Shown: positions 6,278-12,655 of the stretch, one piece after another
Position numbering within the stretch: position 1 is the stretch's first letter
Layout of the letters: each line of letters opens with the position of its first letter
Source: Lachnospiraceae bacterium
Lineage (GTDB): Bacteria; Bacillota; Clostridia; Lachnospirales; Lachnospiraceae
DNA length: 12,655 nt
Assembly: GCA_014804185.1 (NCBI GenBank)
Contig: JAAVAG010000154.1
Span: 1 to 12,655 of the forward strand
Reading direction: 5' to 3'
The notes under the pieces: model-generated
What the model was told of the DNA's origin: nothing
Seen by the model: the letters and a program-made list of their open reading frames with translations, nothing else
Databases searched by the model: none
Program-made: the position numbers and the translations under genes

Positions 6278-7278
6278 GCGGAAAAATGAGCGAACAGCTT
6301 CTGAATATCATTGGAAGTGTGGATGAAGAGTACATACAGGAATATATCGACGCGCAGGCAAAGACACATAAATCCCGGCGAACCAGAATGCGTTTCAGCA
6401 TCACTCTGGCGGCCGCCATAGTATTGCTCATCGGCACGGTCAGCACCGCCGCCGTCCCGGCAATCGGTCACTTTCTTGCCAATCGGGCAAATGCGGACCG
6501 CATCATCATGCAGAATTTTGCCGATATTGAAGCCGCCTATGCTGTCCGTATAGATGACACGCAGGAATGCGGCGGGATAGTCGGCACATTGAACAGCGCG
6601 GTGTTGGAGGACCACTGTGTCCTGCTGTGCTACACCTTTGACTGGAGTGGTCTGGAAGAAGCCAGGGACGGCTCTTTCCACTCCTATTTCCTCCCATGGT
6701 TTTTCTATCTTAAAGAAGGGAATACGGTGCTCTGCCAGTCAGAATACATGGAAGGACTCTATGTGGAAAGTTATGCGGCGGGCGAAACAAAAGCGACCTA
6801 TCTGTACTGCATTGACTTAAACGGTATGGAGGGGCAGGATCTGACAGGAAAGGAACTGACTGTCCAGCTGCTCTATGAACAGGACGGCGAAGGCTTTACC
6901 AGCACCTTTACCCCCACATCCTGCTTTACGGACAGAAGCTGGAACATCGGCAAAACTTATACATTCGGGGAGCACAGAATCTCACTGGAGCGTATTGAAG
7001 AATCCGCCCTTTATGTGACACTGTTTATCGACTGCGGCACCATCGGGCATAATGAGGACGATTATCGGTTCATCCTGTCTGATGAGCTGGGCAATGATTA
7101 TACATCCTATCCAAACAGGGACAATGACACATACGGCTACTGGTTCATCAAGCCGGAACAAGTGGGCGCGCAGCTGACCCTGAAAGTAATTCGCAGCAAA
7201 ATGGAAACAGACCCCTATGGCGGAATCATTGACGACAGCTATGAAGTGCTGTATGAGATTCCCATTGTGAAGAATTAG
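6274..7278 (+). CDS. Membrane anti-sigma candidate, DUF4179-like
   Basis: A 334-residue single-pass protein whose ATG overlaps the sigma stop. The cytoplasmic N-terminus (1-40) carries LLNIIGSVDEEYIQEYID, resembling a short motif common in Clostridia anti-sigma proteins encoded next to ECF sigma genes. A basic stop (KSRRTRMR, 33-40) precedes one membrane helix at about 41-61. The remaining 270 residues are beta-rich and presumably outside the cell, in keeping with DUF4179-type proteins; no catalytic motif is seen. The likely role is to hold the sigma factor at the membrane until an envelope signal arrives; this rests on gene order and layout. The ribosome site AAGGGG lies inside the sigma gene. 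The 3' end overlaps the stop of the convergent SGNH gene by 4 bp. Confidence 0.78.
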   Translation: MSGKMSEQLLNIIGSVDEEYIQEYIDAQAKTHKSRRTRMRFSITLAAAIVLLIGTVSTAAVPAIGHFLANRANADRIIMQNFADIEAAYAVRIDDTQECGGIVGTLNSAVLEDHCVLLCYTFDWSGLEEARDGSFHSYFLPWFFYLKEGNTVLCQSEYMEGLYVESYAAGETKATYLYCIDLNGMEGQDLTGKELTVQLLYEQDGEGFTSTFTPTSCFTDRSWNIGKTYTFGEHRISLERIEESALYVTLFIDCGTIGHNEDDYRFILSDELGNDYTSYPNRDNDTYGYWFIKPEQVGAQLTLKVIRSKMETDPYGGIIDDSYEVLYEIPIVKN

Positions 7279-8114
7279 TTGTCTTTTACAATACCATGTT
7301 TACAGAAATACTCCAGCCATAGAATATTATATTTTCCAAGCAGGTGAACCTCATCCCAGGTATAATCAGGATTCAGACTGCCGGTCTCATCCGCCATCAC
7401 TTCATTGATGTCCAGGTAGAAGATATGTTCTCCGTCAGCCAGTTGAGAGATGCGGTCATTACGGGCCTGAATATTCGGATTGTTGAAAATCGGGTCGGAT
7501 TCCGATCTGGCCTGTTTGACATACATGATACCACAGACATAAATAATGGCCTCCGGCTGCAGCTTGCGCAGGTGATTTACAGCGTCCTCGTATGCCTCCA
7601 TAAAGGAGTCCACCGTGCCGGTGCCCATCTCATTAATGCCGATTTCCAGATAGATCTTGCCGAAGGAGCGCTCCTGCAGCGCTTCTTCGATGGTCAGCGT
7701 TCTGCCGTCTTCTTTTGCGGCTTTGCAGTCAAACATGCGGTAAATGGTCATGCCGCTTTCCGCATAGTAAGTGATATTGTCCCAGCCGGAATAAAGCTGG
7801 ATGCCGGTCACACGGGAATCCCCAATGAGAAGAGCATCATCAAAATAATCCTGCGACACTTCCACAAAAGAAAATTGACCGGAAGAGTTGCTGACGGATA
7901 CGCTTTCAGGCTGGCTATCGGGAAGATTGTCTGATACAGAAACTGCAGGGACGGATAGCTTTGCGAAGACATTGGACAGTTCCACGGCCGGGGTATGACT
8001 GTCATCCATTTTGGGGTAAATGCTGTGTGCGCTGACAGCGGCAATGATATTGGCGCACAGCATGCTCACTGTAAGAGCGGATAAAAGCGGCATCATGTGT
8101 TTTCTTTTTTTCAT
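7275..8114 (-). CDS. Membrane-anchored SGNH/GDSL-type hydrolase, partner of the MBOAT protein
   Basis: A 279-residue exported protein with a basic start, one hydrophobic segment at about 8-27 (signal anchor or signal peptide, no lipobox seen) and a Ser/Pro/Val-rich linker to about residue 85. The SGNH domain shows block I ALLIGDSR with nucleophile S100, block III G159-I-N161 with E162 where GxND has Asp, and block V D254-E-V-H257. A C-terminal SGNH protein beside an MBOAT protein is the pattern of surface-glycan O-acetylation systems (AlgI/AlgJ, PatA/PatB, DltB/DltD), where the SGNH member passes the acyl group to the polymer or removes it. The gene lies 59 bp after the MBOAT gene on the same strand. 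The ATG at 8114 has GGGAGG 7 nt upstream. The acceptor glycan is unknown. Confidence 0.85.
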   Translation of the reverse strand: MKKRKHMMPLLSALTVSMLCANIIAAVSAHSIYPKMDDSHTPAVELSNVFAKLSVPAVSVSDNLPDSQPESVSVSNSSGQFSFVEVSQDYFDDALLIGDSRVTGIQLYSGWDNITYYAESGMTIYRMFDCKAAKEDGRTLTIEEALQERSFGKIYLEIGINEMGTGTVDSFMEAYEDAVNHLRKLQPEAIIYVCGIMYVKQARSESDPIFNNPNIQARNDRISQLADGEHIFYLDINEVMADETGSLNPDYTWDEVHLLGKYNILWLEYFCKHGIVKDN

Positions 8115-8173
8115 TTTTCATCCTCCCGCCCGCTTTTGCGGACATCTGCGTTGTTTTGCAGCGTCCCGAGTCC

Positions 8174-9511
8174 TCAGAAACTGAGATACAGAAAGGGATT
8201 ATGCGACCCGTTCACCAGTCTGTAGACACACAGCCAGAACAGAGCGAACAGTACCGTCTTTGCTGCCATTGTATTCCAGTATTTTTTCCATAAATAATCC
8301 GCCGGCGGGCATGAGAGCGCCAGCGCCGCCAGGAAGAAGCCCAGATAATTTCTGCCGTGGTAAAGCCAATCCTTTTCATTTACGGTGACACCGCTGCTCC
8401 AGAAAGGAAAAAGCCGTGAAAAATAAATCTGCAGTTCCTTAAAGTCCGGAATTGCGAAAATCACCCAGGTCAGGGGAATGATAAACCATACATACAAATG
8501 GGAGAGATACCTGTGGCGATTTAGGAATTCTCCAAACCAGATCTTTTCCAATACAATAAATGTCCCCAATATCAGACCCCACAGTACGAAATTCGGCGTC
8601 ACACCATGCCAGATTCCCGTCACGAGCCATACAACCAGCAGATGAAAAGCCGTCCTGACTGCTCCCTTCCGGCTCCCACCCAAAGGGATGTACAGATAAT
8701 TCCGAAACCACCGTCCCAGAGACATATGCCATCTGCGATAATATTCGCTGATGCTCCGGGAGCGGTATGGATGATCAAAATTCCGGGGCAGGTCAAACCC
8801 CAGCATGCTGCCCAGGCCCAGAGCCATCAGGCTGTATCCCTGGAAATCAAACAGCAGCTGTACGGAATAAGCGGCCGCGCCCATCCAGGCCAGCGGAGTG
8901 GAAATGCTCTCAAAACCGGCAGTCCGGATATCATGCCAGAGGATTCCCACAGTATCTGCAATGATAACCTTGGAAGCCAGTCCTATGATGCCCAGGGACA
9001 GTCCATACTCTATCTTCTTTGCGCTGACTTTGCGGCAGCGGACTTGACTGATGGCGGCATGATATGATGTAATCGGTCCGGACAGCAGTTTGGGGAACAT
9101 GGCGGTATAGGCGCCAAGTTCCAGCCAGCTTCCCGGGGCTCTCTCCCGGTACAGATAGACATCGATATCCACGGACAGCAGGGTAAAGGTGTAAAAGCTG
9201 ATACCAGGTGGAAGAACAGGCATTCTGTATTTGTAAAAACACAGAAGTCCTATATGAAATAACACCGCCACAGAAAGCCAGCTCCTGCGCCAGGACATGG
9301 AACCCCGCCCGGAGTCCATGATACGGATCAGGATGTAACTCACAGTGATGGAACACAGCAATAGCAAAGCGCCTTTCAGGCTGTTTAATCCGCAAAACAG
9401 AATACTGGCCCCAAAAAGAATCCCATTCCGGTATCTGACCGGGCAGAAGAAATAAATGAACAAAAATACAGGAAGAAAGCGAAATAAAAAGTTCAAATCC
9501 GACAATCCCAT
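8174..9511 (-). CDS. MBOAT-family membrane O-acyltransferase (AlgI/DltB-like)
   Basis: A 445-residue polytopic membrane protein with about ten or eleven hydrophobic segments. MBOAT signatures are PPGISFYTFTLLSVDIDVY at 101-119, FDFQGYSLMALGLGSMLGF at 221-239, YYRRWHMSLGRWF at 257-269 followed by NYLYIPLGGSRKG, and TGIWHGVTP with the expected catalytic histidine H302. Such proteins move acyl groups, usually acetyl, from a cytoplasmic donor to the outer face of the membrane for transfer to alginate, cellulose, peptidoglycan, teichoic acid or capsule. The downstream SGNH gene supplies the probable extracytoplasmic partner. No dltA or dltC genes are adjacent, so teichoic acid D-alanylation is less likely than O-acetylation. 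The ATG at 9511 has a strong AAAGGAGGT site 9-10 nt upstream. No convincing promoter was found in the 170 bp upstream. Confidence 0.92.
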   Translation of the reverse strand: MGLSDLNFLFRFLPVFLFIYFFCPVRYRNGILFGASILFCGLNSLKGALLLLCSITVSYILIRIMDSGRGSMSWRRSWLSVAVLFHIGLLCFYKYRMPVLPPGISFYTFTLLSVDIDVYLYRERAPGSWLELGAYTAMFPKLLSGPITSYHAAISQVRCRKVSAKKIEYGLSLGIIGLASKVIIADTVGILWHDIRTAGFESISTPLAWMGAAAYSVQLLFDFQGYSLMALGLGSMLGFDLPRNFDHPYRSRSISEYYRRWHMSLGRWFRNYLYIPLGGSRKGAVRTAFHLLVVWLVTGIWHGVTPNFVLWGLILGTFIVLEKIWFGEFLNRHRYLSHLYVWFIIPLTWVIFAIPDFKELQIYFSRLFPFWSSGVTVNEKDWLYHGRNYLGFFLAALALSCPPADYLWKKYWNTMAAKTVLFALFWLCVYRLVNGSHNPFLYLSF

Positions 9512-9680
9512 GTTGGCGGTACCTCCTTTGAATGATCCGGCCTAATCCCCTGCGTCTTACATGGTCCGGAGAGTAAAGCTGCTTCTTGTAAATTAAATCG
9601 CAAAAATTTTCCAGTTCTTTCAGGCAATTTACATTTTTCAAGAAAAACAGTGTTATGCTGCCGCATTAAAATAATCAGAA

Positions 9681-9704
9681 GAGGCTCCCTGAAAAGGGAG
9701 CCTC
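9681..9704 (-). terminator. Rho-independent terminator of the second sigma/anti-sigma operon
   Basis: A perfect 10-bp inverted repeat (GAGGCTCCCT, 4-nt loop, AGGGAGCCTC) lies 6 bp after the anti-sigma stop at 9711. On the minus strand it is followed by a T-rich stretch (TTCTGATTATTTT); the plus side has no T-run. It therefore ends transcription from 11680 towards 9711 and insulates the MBOAT gene. Confidence 0.88.
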
Positions 9705-9710
9705 CCGCTG

Positions 9711-11207
9711 TCAGAACGTATACAAAATGAGATACCGTGTCCCGCCATCGGAAGAGCGGGCGTTTATGCTCACCGTACTGTCATTGCTCCAGCCGATGCC
9801 CTCCTCGTAGAGGTTCCCGTAACCTTCCCGGTCAAAGGCGATGAAAGTGCCCTTTTCCAGATCCACCACGCCCAGCTGGACGATACCCAGGCCCTCCGCT
9901 TTGGAGTCAGAGGAATAATACAGCAGCTTATTGCCGGAGGGGCTTGGCATGAATCTGTCCCCTGTCTGCCAGGTAAATCCCTCTACGACAGTCTGCAGCC
10001 CCGTTTTCAGATCGATCAGCCGGACCTGTCCGTCCTCGCCGACCAGAATACAGCGGCCGCCGAACAGCTGAGCGCCATAGGGCTCGTCCCACCATCGGTA
10101 GTAATGTGTCTCGTCCAGGGTTTTTGTCATCTGCCCAGTTGGGATGTCGCAGGCATAGCAGGTGATGGTCTGCCAGGTTCCCTCCTCCTTAGACGTGGTG
10201 TGGGTGGTGAGGATCAGCGTGTCACTGCCCGCGAAGCTGGCGCTGACCTCCCCAGTCAACCCGGTCAGCTCCTCCAGACGGATAAGCGTCCCGGCATCCA
10301 GATCGCACAGCCATTCCTGCAGCCCATCCGCACCCATGCCGCATAAGATCAATGCCCTGCGCATATCCTCCGACCACGAATAATCGTAGGCGTTTTCCAG
10401 CTGGTCTGCGCCTGTTCCGGCCAGAAAGTCCTCTGTTTCGCCGGTATCCAGGTGGAAAAGCATGGGGTACTCGGAGTAGTCTGCCTGTCTGCCCTGAGCC
10501 AGCTTGAGCAGCAATACATCGTTGTGTCCCGGGATACTCCCAGCATACCACTGGTCCTCGGGACGTGTGTCAACACCGTAGGGACTGCCTTGAAAGAAGT
10601 ACAGCTCCCCATTCCGGATGAACCAGTACAGTTCGCCCTGATAATGAATGTCCTGGAATGTGATGTCAATTTGGCTGGTCTGCATGTCCACCTGGACGGG
10701 AACCAGGTCGTTGTCCCGGATCTCCCAGAAATCGGCCTCCAGAAGCGTCCTGCCGTCATCGCTCCAGGTCAGGTTATTGAGCAGTCCACCGGAAAGACCG
10801 TAACTCTGATCCATTTTGATATACTGGGCACTGACCAGACTGCCGATCTCTGTCTGGCTGATCTCCGGCCGGCTGATGTCTGACTGATCGACGTCAGGCT
10901 GGCTGATATCCGGCTGATCGACGTCAGGCTGACTGATATCGGACTGATCGACATCGCTCTGACCGGGCACCTGCTCCCGCTCCTCCATGCGGAAGAAAGA
11001 CAGCACCGCCGTACGCAGCTCCGGGCTGGCGGCCAGGGCAACGGAAGCCGCGCAGGTCAGCATCAAAACTGCCGCCAGCGTGCTGACAAGGATGCGGTGA
11101 ACCGGCACATACCGCTTTTGAAAAGTTTTTATGTTCATAATACGCTCTTTCAATTCTTTATCCGGATTGATATGGTCCATTGCTTTTCGATAGTCATTGA
11201 TATTCAA
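9711..11207 (-). CDS. Probable anti-sigma membrane protein with pentapeptide-repeat stalk and propeller-like domain
   Basis: A 498-residue protein read from a TTG start at 11207 that overlaps the sigma stop by 4 bp (TTGA); GGAGG at 11215-11219 is 7 nt upstream and no ATG has a comparable site. The short basic N-terminus (1-38, with YRKAMDHINPDKELKERI) is cytoplasmic and should bind the sigma factor. One membrane segment spans about 39-60. Residues 83-122 are eight acidic pentapeptides of the form Q-[SP]-D-[VI]-[DS], probably a flexible stalk. The rest (about 125-498) is beta-rich, with blade-like phrases such as LTWSDDGRTLL, YSWSEDMRRALI, FMPSPSGNKLLYYS and IGWSNDSTVSI, suggesting a TolB/WD-like propeller outside the cell. 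The role as anti-sigma factor is inferred from the overlap and layout. A terminator follows directly. Confidence 0.78.
   Translation of the reverse strand: MNINDYRKAMDHINPDKELKERIMNIKTFQKRYVPVHRILVSTLAAVLMLTCAASVALAASPELRTAVLSFFRMEEREQVPGQSDVDQSDISQPDVDQPDISQPDVDQSDISRPEISQTEIGSLVSAQYIKMDQSYGLSGGLLNNLTWSDDGRTLLEADFWEIRDNDLVPVQVDMQTSQIDITFQDIHYQGELYWFIRNGELYFFQGSPYGVDTRPEDQWYAGSIPGHNDVLLLKLAQGRQADYSEYPMLFHLDTGETEDFLAGTGADQLENAYDYSWSEDMRRALILCGMGADGLQEWLCDLDAGTLIRLEELTGLTGEVSASFAGSDTLILTTHTTSKEEGTWQTITCYACDIPTGQMTKTLDETHYYRWWDEPYGAQLFGGRCILVGEDGQVRLIDLKTGLQTVVEGFTWQTGDRFMPSPSGNKLLYYSSDSKAEGLGIVQLGVVDLEKGTFIAFDREGYGNLYEEGIGWSNDSTVSINARSSDGGTRYLILYTF
10842..10961 (-). repeat. Tandem in-frame 15-bp repeats coding eight pentapeptides
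   Basis: Exactly 120 bp encode eight five-residue units, in order QSDVD, QSDIS, QPDVD, QPDIS, QPDVD, QSDIS, RPEIS, QTEIG. At DNA level an alternating 30-bp pattern is clearest, with near-identical CAGCCTGACGTCGAT copies, so slippage could change stalk length without shifting the frame. The last two units are the most diverged. Confidence 0.88.
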
Positions 11208-11680
11208 TTTGATCCCTCCAACTCTATTTTCAACAATTCACGGCCCCGTTTCAGCCGCATCTTCACCGCCGACTTCCCCATCTTTAAAATTTCAGCGATT
11301 TCCGTCACCGAGTACCCTTCATAGTAGTAGAGATGAATAGGCAGCTTGTACTGTTCCGGCAGGGCCATAACCGCATGCAGGGCTTCCAGTTCCTCCGGGG
11401 CAGCGGCAGGGATGGTGTCCTCTAACTGCGTCACCCGTTTCCGCCAGAAGCCCCGAAGCTGGTTCCTGCACAAATTGGCTGCAACCTGGAGAAGCCAGCG
11501 CTTCTTATGGCTCTCATCCACGAAATCAGGAGAGCGGTACAGCAATCGGCAAAAGGTCTCCTGGGTCACATCCTCAGCATCGGCGTGCTGACCCAAAAAG
11601 GCCATTGCCAGACGGTATACCTCCGCGCCGTAAGCGTCATAAGCCGCCTCCAGTTGTTGGGTGGATATGGTTTGTTTCAT
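11204..11680 (-). CDS. ECF sigma factor (sigma-70 family)
   Basis: A 158-residue ECF sigma factor of normal length. Region 2 (about 10-78) includes DAEDVTQETFCRLL at 34-47 and the WLLQVAANLCRNQLR helix at 62-76. Region 4 (about 106-153) includes LPEQYKLPIHLYYYEGYS and the helix-turn-helix VTEIAEILKMGKSAVKMRLKRGRELL at 125-150. The ATG at 11680 has an excellent AAAGGAGG site 7 nt upstream. The stop overlaps the TTG start of the next gene, so the two proteins are probably made in step and act as a sigma/anti-sigma pair. It is not a near copy of the sigma factor at 5723; the two differ in length and sequence. Its targets are unknown, and autoregulation is common in this family. Confidence 0.92.
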   Translation of the reverse strand: MKQTISTQQLEAAYDAYGAEVYRLAMAFLGQHADAEDVTQETFCRLLYRSPDFVDESHKKRWLLQVAANLCRNQLRGFWRKRVTQLEDTIPAAAPEELEALHAVMALPEQYKLPIHLYYYEGYSVTEIAEILKMGKSAVKMRLKRGRELLKIELEGSN

Positions 11681-11723
11681 TTCTTAACCTCCTTTCACCT
11701 ATAAAACAATTACAGGGGAGAAA

Positions 11724-11753
11724 CGGTCACAAATTTTTGAAGTATTGTAACCG
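11724..11753. repeat. 30-bp dyad upstream of the second sigma gene
   Basis: The plus strand reads CGGTCACAA-N12-TTGTAACCG; the arms match as an inverted repeat in eight of nine positions. On the minus strand one arm reads TTGTGACCG, similar to ECF-type -35 elements, but no clear -10 element leaves room for a leader. It may be a regulator site or a promoter part. Confidence 0.45.
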
Positions 11754-11797
11754 CACAGGTGAAAATATTTTGGATAAGGGGATGGCTGTAATCATGC

Positions 11798-11850
11798 ATA
11801 AAGCAAGGAGTGTTTCCGTACAGTTTGTTCAGAAACACTCCTTACTTTAT
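11798..11850 (-). terminator. Long inverted repeat, possible terminator after the M56 gene
   Basis: Arms at 11798-11816 and 11832-11850 pair over 19 positions around a 15-nt loop. The single mismatch (C11804 against A11844) becomes a G-U pair in RNA made from the minus strand, so the full stem forms only in the direction of the M56 and sigma genes. There is no clear U-run after it, so termination is likely but not certain. Confidence 0.5.
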
Positions 11851-11965
11851 ATATGCTGCGATGATTGACTTTACTTGAATCAGCGTTTCAGGTTCTGCTT
11901 ACCATTTTTCCACATTTTCCACTTTCCGACTTTATTCCATCGCCTTTCCTCCGATATTCAACAGT
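11851..11965. other. Intergenic stretch without a recognisable gene
   Basis: Between the M56 stop and the inverted repeat no gene is seen. On the minus strand an AGGAGG-like site (near 11948-11953) is followed by an ATG that meets a stop after two codons, then further stops in all frames. This could be a worn-out gene start or chance. Confidence 0.4.
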
Positions 11966-12655
11966 TTATCGAAAGCAATAAGTTATACTTCCGTTCAGTT
12001 CTTCCAAATCAAGATAGTCGGATGTTTCGTTATAAACGGCAACAAAATACTTCCCTGCCGGAATTTGCGCTATGTCGATCATTCCTTCATCCTTACCGCT
12101 GATGCACCTGACATAATAGAAATCTTTTTTATCTTCGCTTAGCAAACCGATGCGTATGTATTGGCCCATTGGCGACCAGCTAACGGTGTACTCAAACGAA
12201 TTCTTCTCATTCACATCATACATTACATCACTTACGGTATATTGACCAGGTGTTATGCCGAAAGCGGTTAATGCCTCTTGTTCACCCTCATGCGTTCCGT
12301 CAAAATGGTCTTGCTTTACGATTTCATGTGCGGCAACATCTTCCAGCGATATTTTGGAGGTATCAGCCGAAGTTGAGGCAGGAGGTGCAGGAACTTCTTC
12401 CTGCGAAAGTGCTTTGATGGCAGTATCCCCAGTGGCAGCAATTGGATAAACACCAAGGAAAGATGCTCCAAAGATCACACACAGTGTCAACACACCCATC
12501 AAAATCCAGGTTCTCTTAGATCTTCTCTTTAAATTCATAATTGCGCCTAACCTTTCTTTTAGTAGTTGTTTGTTCTCACTTAAAGTAACAGCGCCGAGAG
12601 ATTCCTGGTATTTTCCGACTGCCGCCATTGCATCAAGCAAGGTTTTTCCATATTC
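11966..12655 (-). CDS. BlaR1-like M56 family sensor protein, C-terminal part (5' end outside window)
   Basis: Open to the window edge, with 229 residues visible. The first residues (EYGKTLLDAMA) and SENKQLLKERLGAIMNLKRRSKR at 26-48 match the end of the cytoplasmic metallopeptidase domain of BlaR1/MecR1-type M56 proteins, which lead into the last membrane helix, here about 49-70. The HEXXH active site would lie upstream, outside the window. The following 159 residues are extracellular: a Pro/Ala/Ser-rich linker, then a small beta-rich domain ending near SITYCFR. It lacks room for, and motifs of, the penicillin-binding domain of BlaR1, so the sensed signal is probably not a beta-lactam. BlaR1-type proteins usually cleave a BlaI-type repressor encoded next to them; that gene would be beyond 12655. 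A TTG at 12640 in frame is not the true start. Confidence 0.82.
   Translation of the reverse strand, partial: EYGKTLLDAMAAVGKYQESLGAVTLSENKQLLKERLGAIMNLKRRSKRTWILMGVLTLCVIFGASFLGVYPIAATGDTAIKALSQEEVPAPPASTSADTSKISLEDVAAHEIVKQDHFDGTHEGEQEALTAFGITPGQYTVSDVMYDVNEKNSFEYTVSWSPMGQYIRIGLLSEDKKDFYYVRCISGKDEGMIDIAQIPAGKYFVAVYNETSDYLDLEELNGSITYCFR

Noticed and set aside
8931..9641. A 236-codon frame overlapping the start of the MBOAT gene
   Set aside because: It has no ribosome site and most of it lies inside the well-supported MBOAT gene in another frame. Its first 40 codons look protein-like but nothing recognisable follows.
9512..9680. Promoter for the MBOAT operon
   Set aside because: A TTGAAA at 9636-9641 has no acceptable -10 at 16-18 nt and other pairings were also poor, so no call is made.
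11097..11868. Several plus-strand frames opposite the second sigma gene and its upstream region
   Set aside because: No ribosome sites and no recognisable products; they mirror the sigma gene or cross the inverted repeat.

Overview
The window looks like chromosome of an anaerobic gut-type Bacillota, most likely a Lachnospiraceae/Clostridia member. The reasons are moderate GC, strong AGGAG-type ribosome sites, sigma-A promoters with near-consensus TTGACA/TATAAT boxes, a bioY-bioB salvage/synthesis operon behind a BirA-like operator, ECF sigma genes overlapping single-pass anti-sigma genes, and a BlaR1-type M56 fragment. This assignment is inference from gene content. No rRNA, tRNA, CRISPR array, insertion sequence or phage gene was seen.

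Layout, left to right. (1) 1-947, minus: a response regulator with an HD-GYP output domain, cut by the window edge, with its own promoter near 998-1026. (2) 1071-3871, minus: a three-gene operon transcribed leftwards, made of a five-bladed-propeller glycosidase, a GH43 glycosidase and a DapA/NanA-superfamily Schiff-base lyase. A consensus promoter lies at 3966-3995 and an operator-like dyad sits at the predicted transcription start. (3) 4005-5546, minus: bioY-bioB, with a BirA-like dyad over the -35 box. (4) 5723-7278, plus: an ECF-type sigma factor and a DUF4179-like membrane anti-sigma candidate, start and stop overlapping. (5) 7275-9511, minus: an MBOAT O-acyltransferase and a membrane-anchored SGNH hydrolase, the usual pairing for O-acylation of an exported glycan. 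The SGNH gene ends tail to tail with the anti-sigma gene, overlapping by 4 bp. (6) 9711-11680, minus: a second ECF sigma factor and its probable anti-sigma, which starts at TTG, carries eight pentapeptide repeats and has a WD/propeller-like extracellular part; a perfect terminator hairpin follows. (7) 11681-11965: an intergenic stretch with two inverted repeats. (8) 11966-12655, minus: the C-terminal part of a BlaR1-like M56 sensor protein whose N-terminus lies outside the window.

Taken together, the region mixes envelope sensing (two sigma/anti-sigma pairs, an M56 sensor, HD-GYP signalling), envelope modification (MBOAT/SGNH), glycan use and biotin supply. The most interesting points are the glycosidase/lyase operon with an altered GxxGE motif in the lyase, a BioB lacking one of the classical 2Fe-2S cysteines, the repeat-bearing anti-sigma protein, and the M56 protein whose extracellular part does not look like a penicillin-binding domain. 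I saw no clearly undescribed system; these are the best leads.
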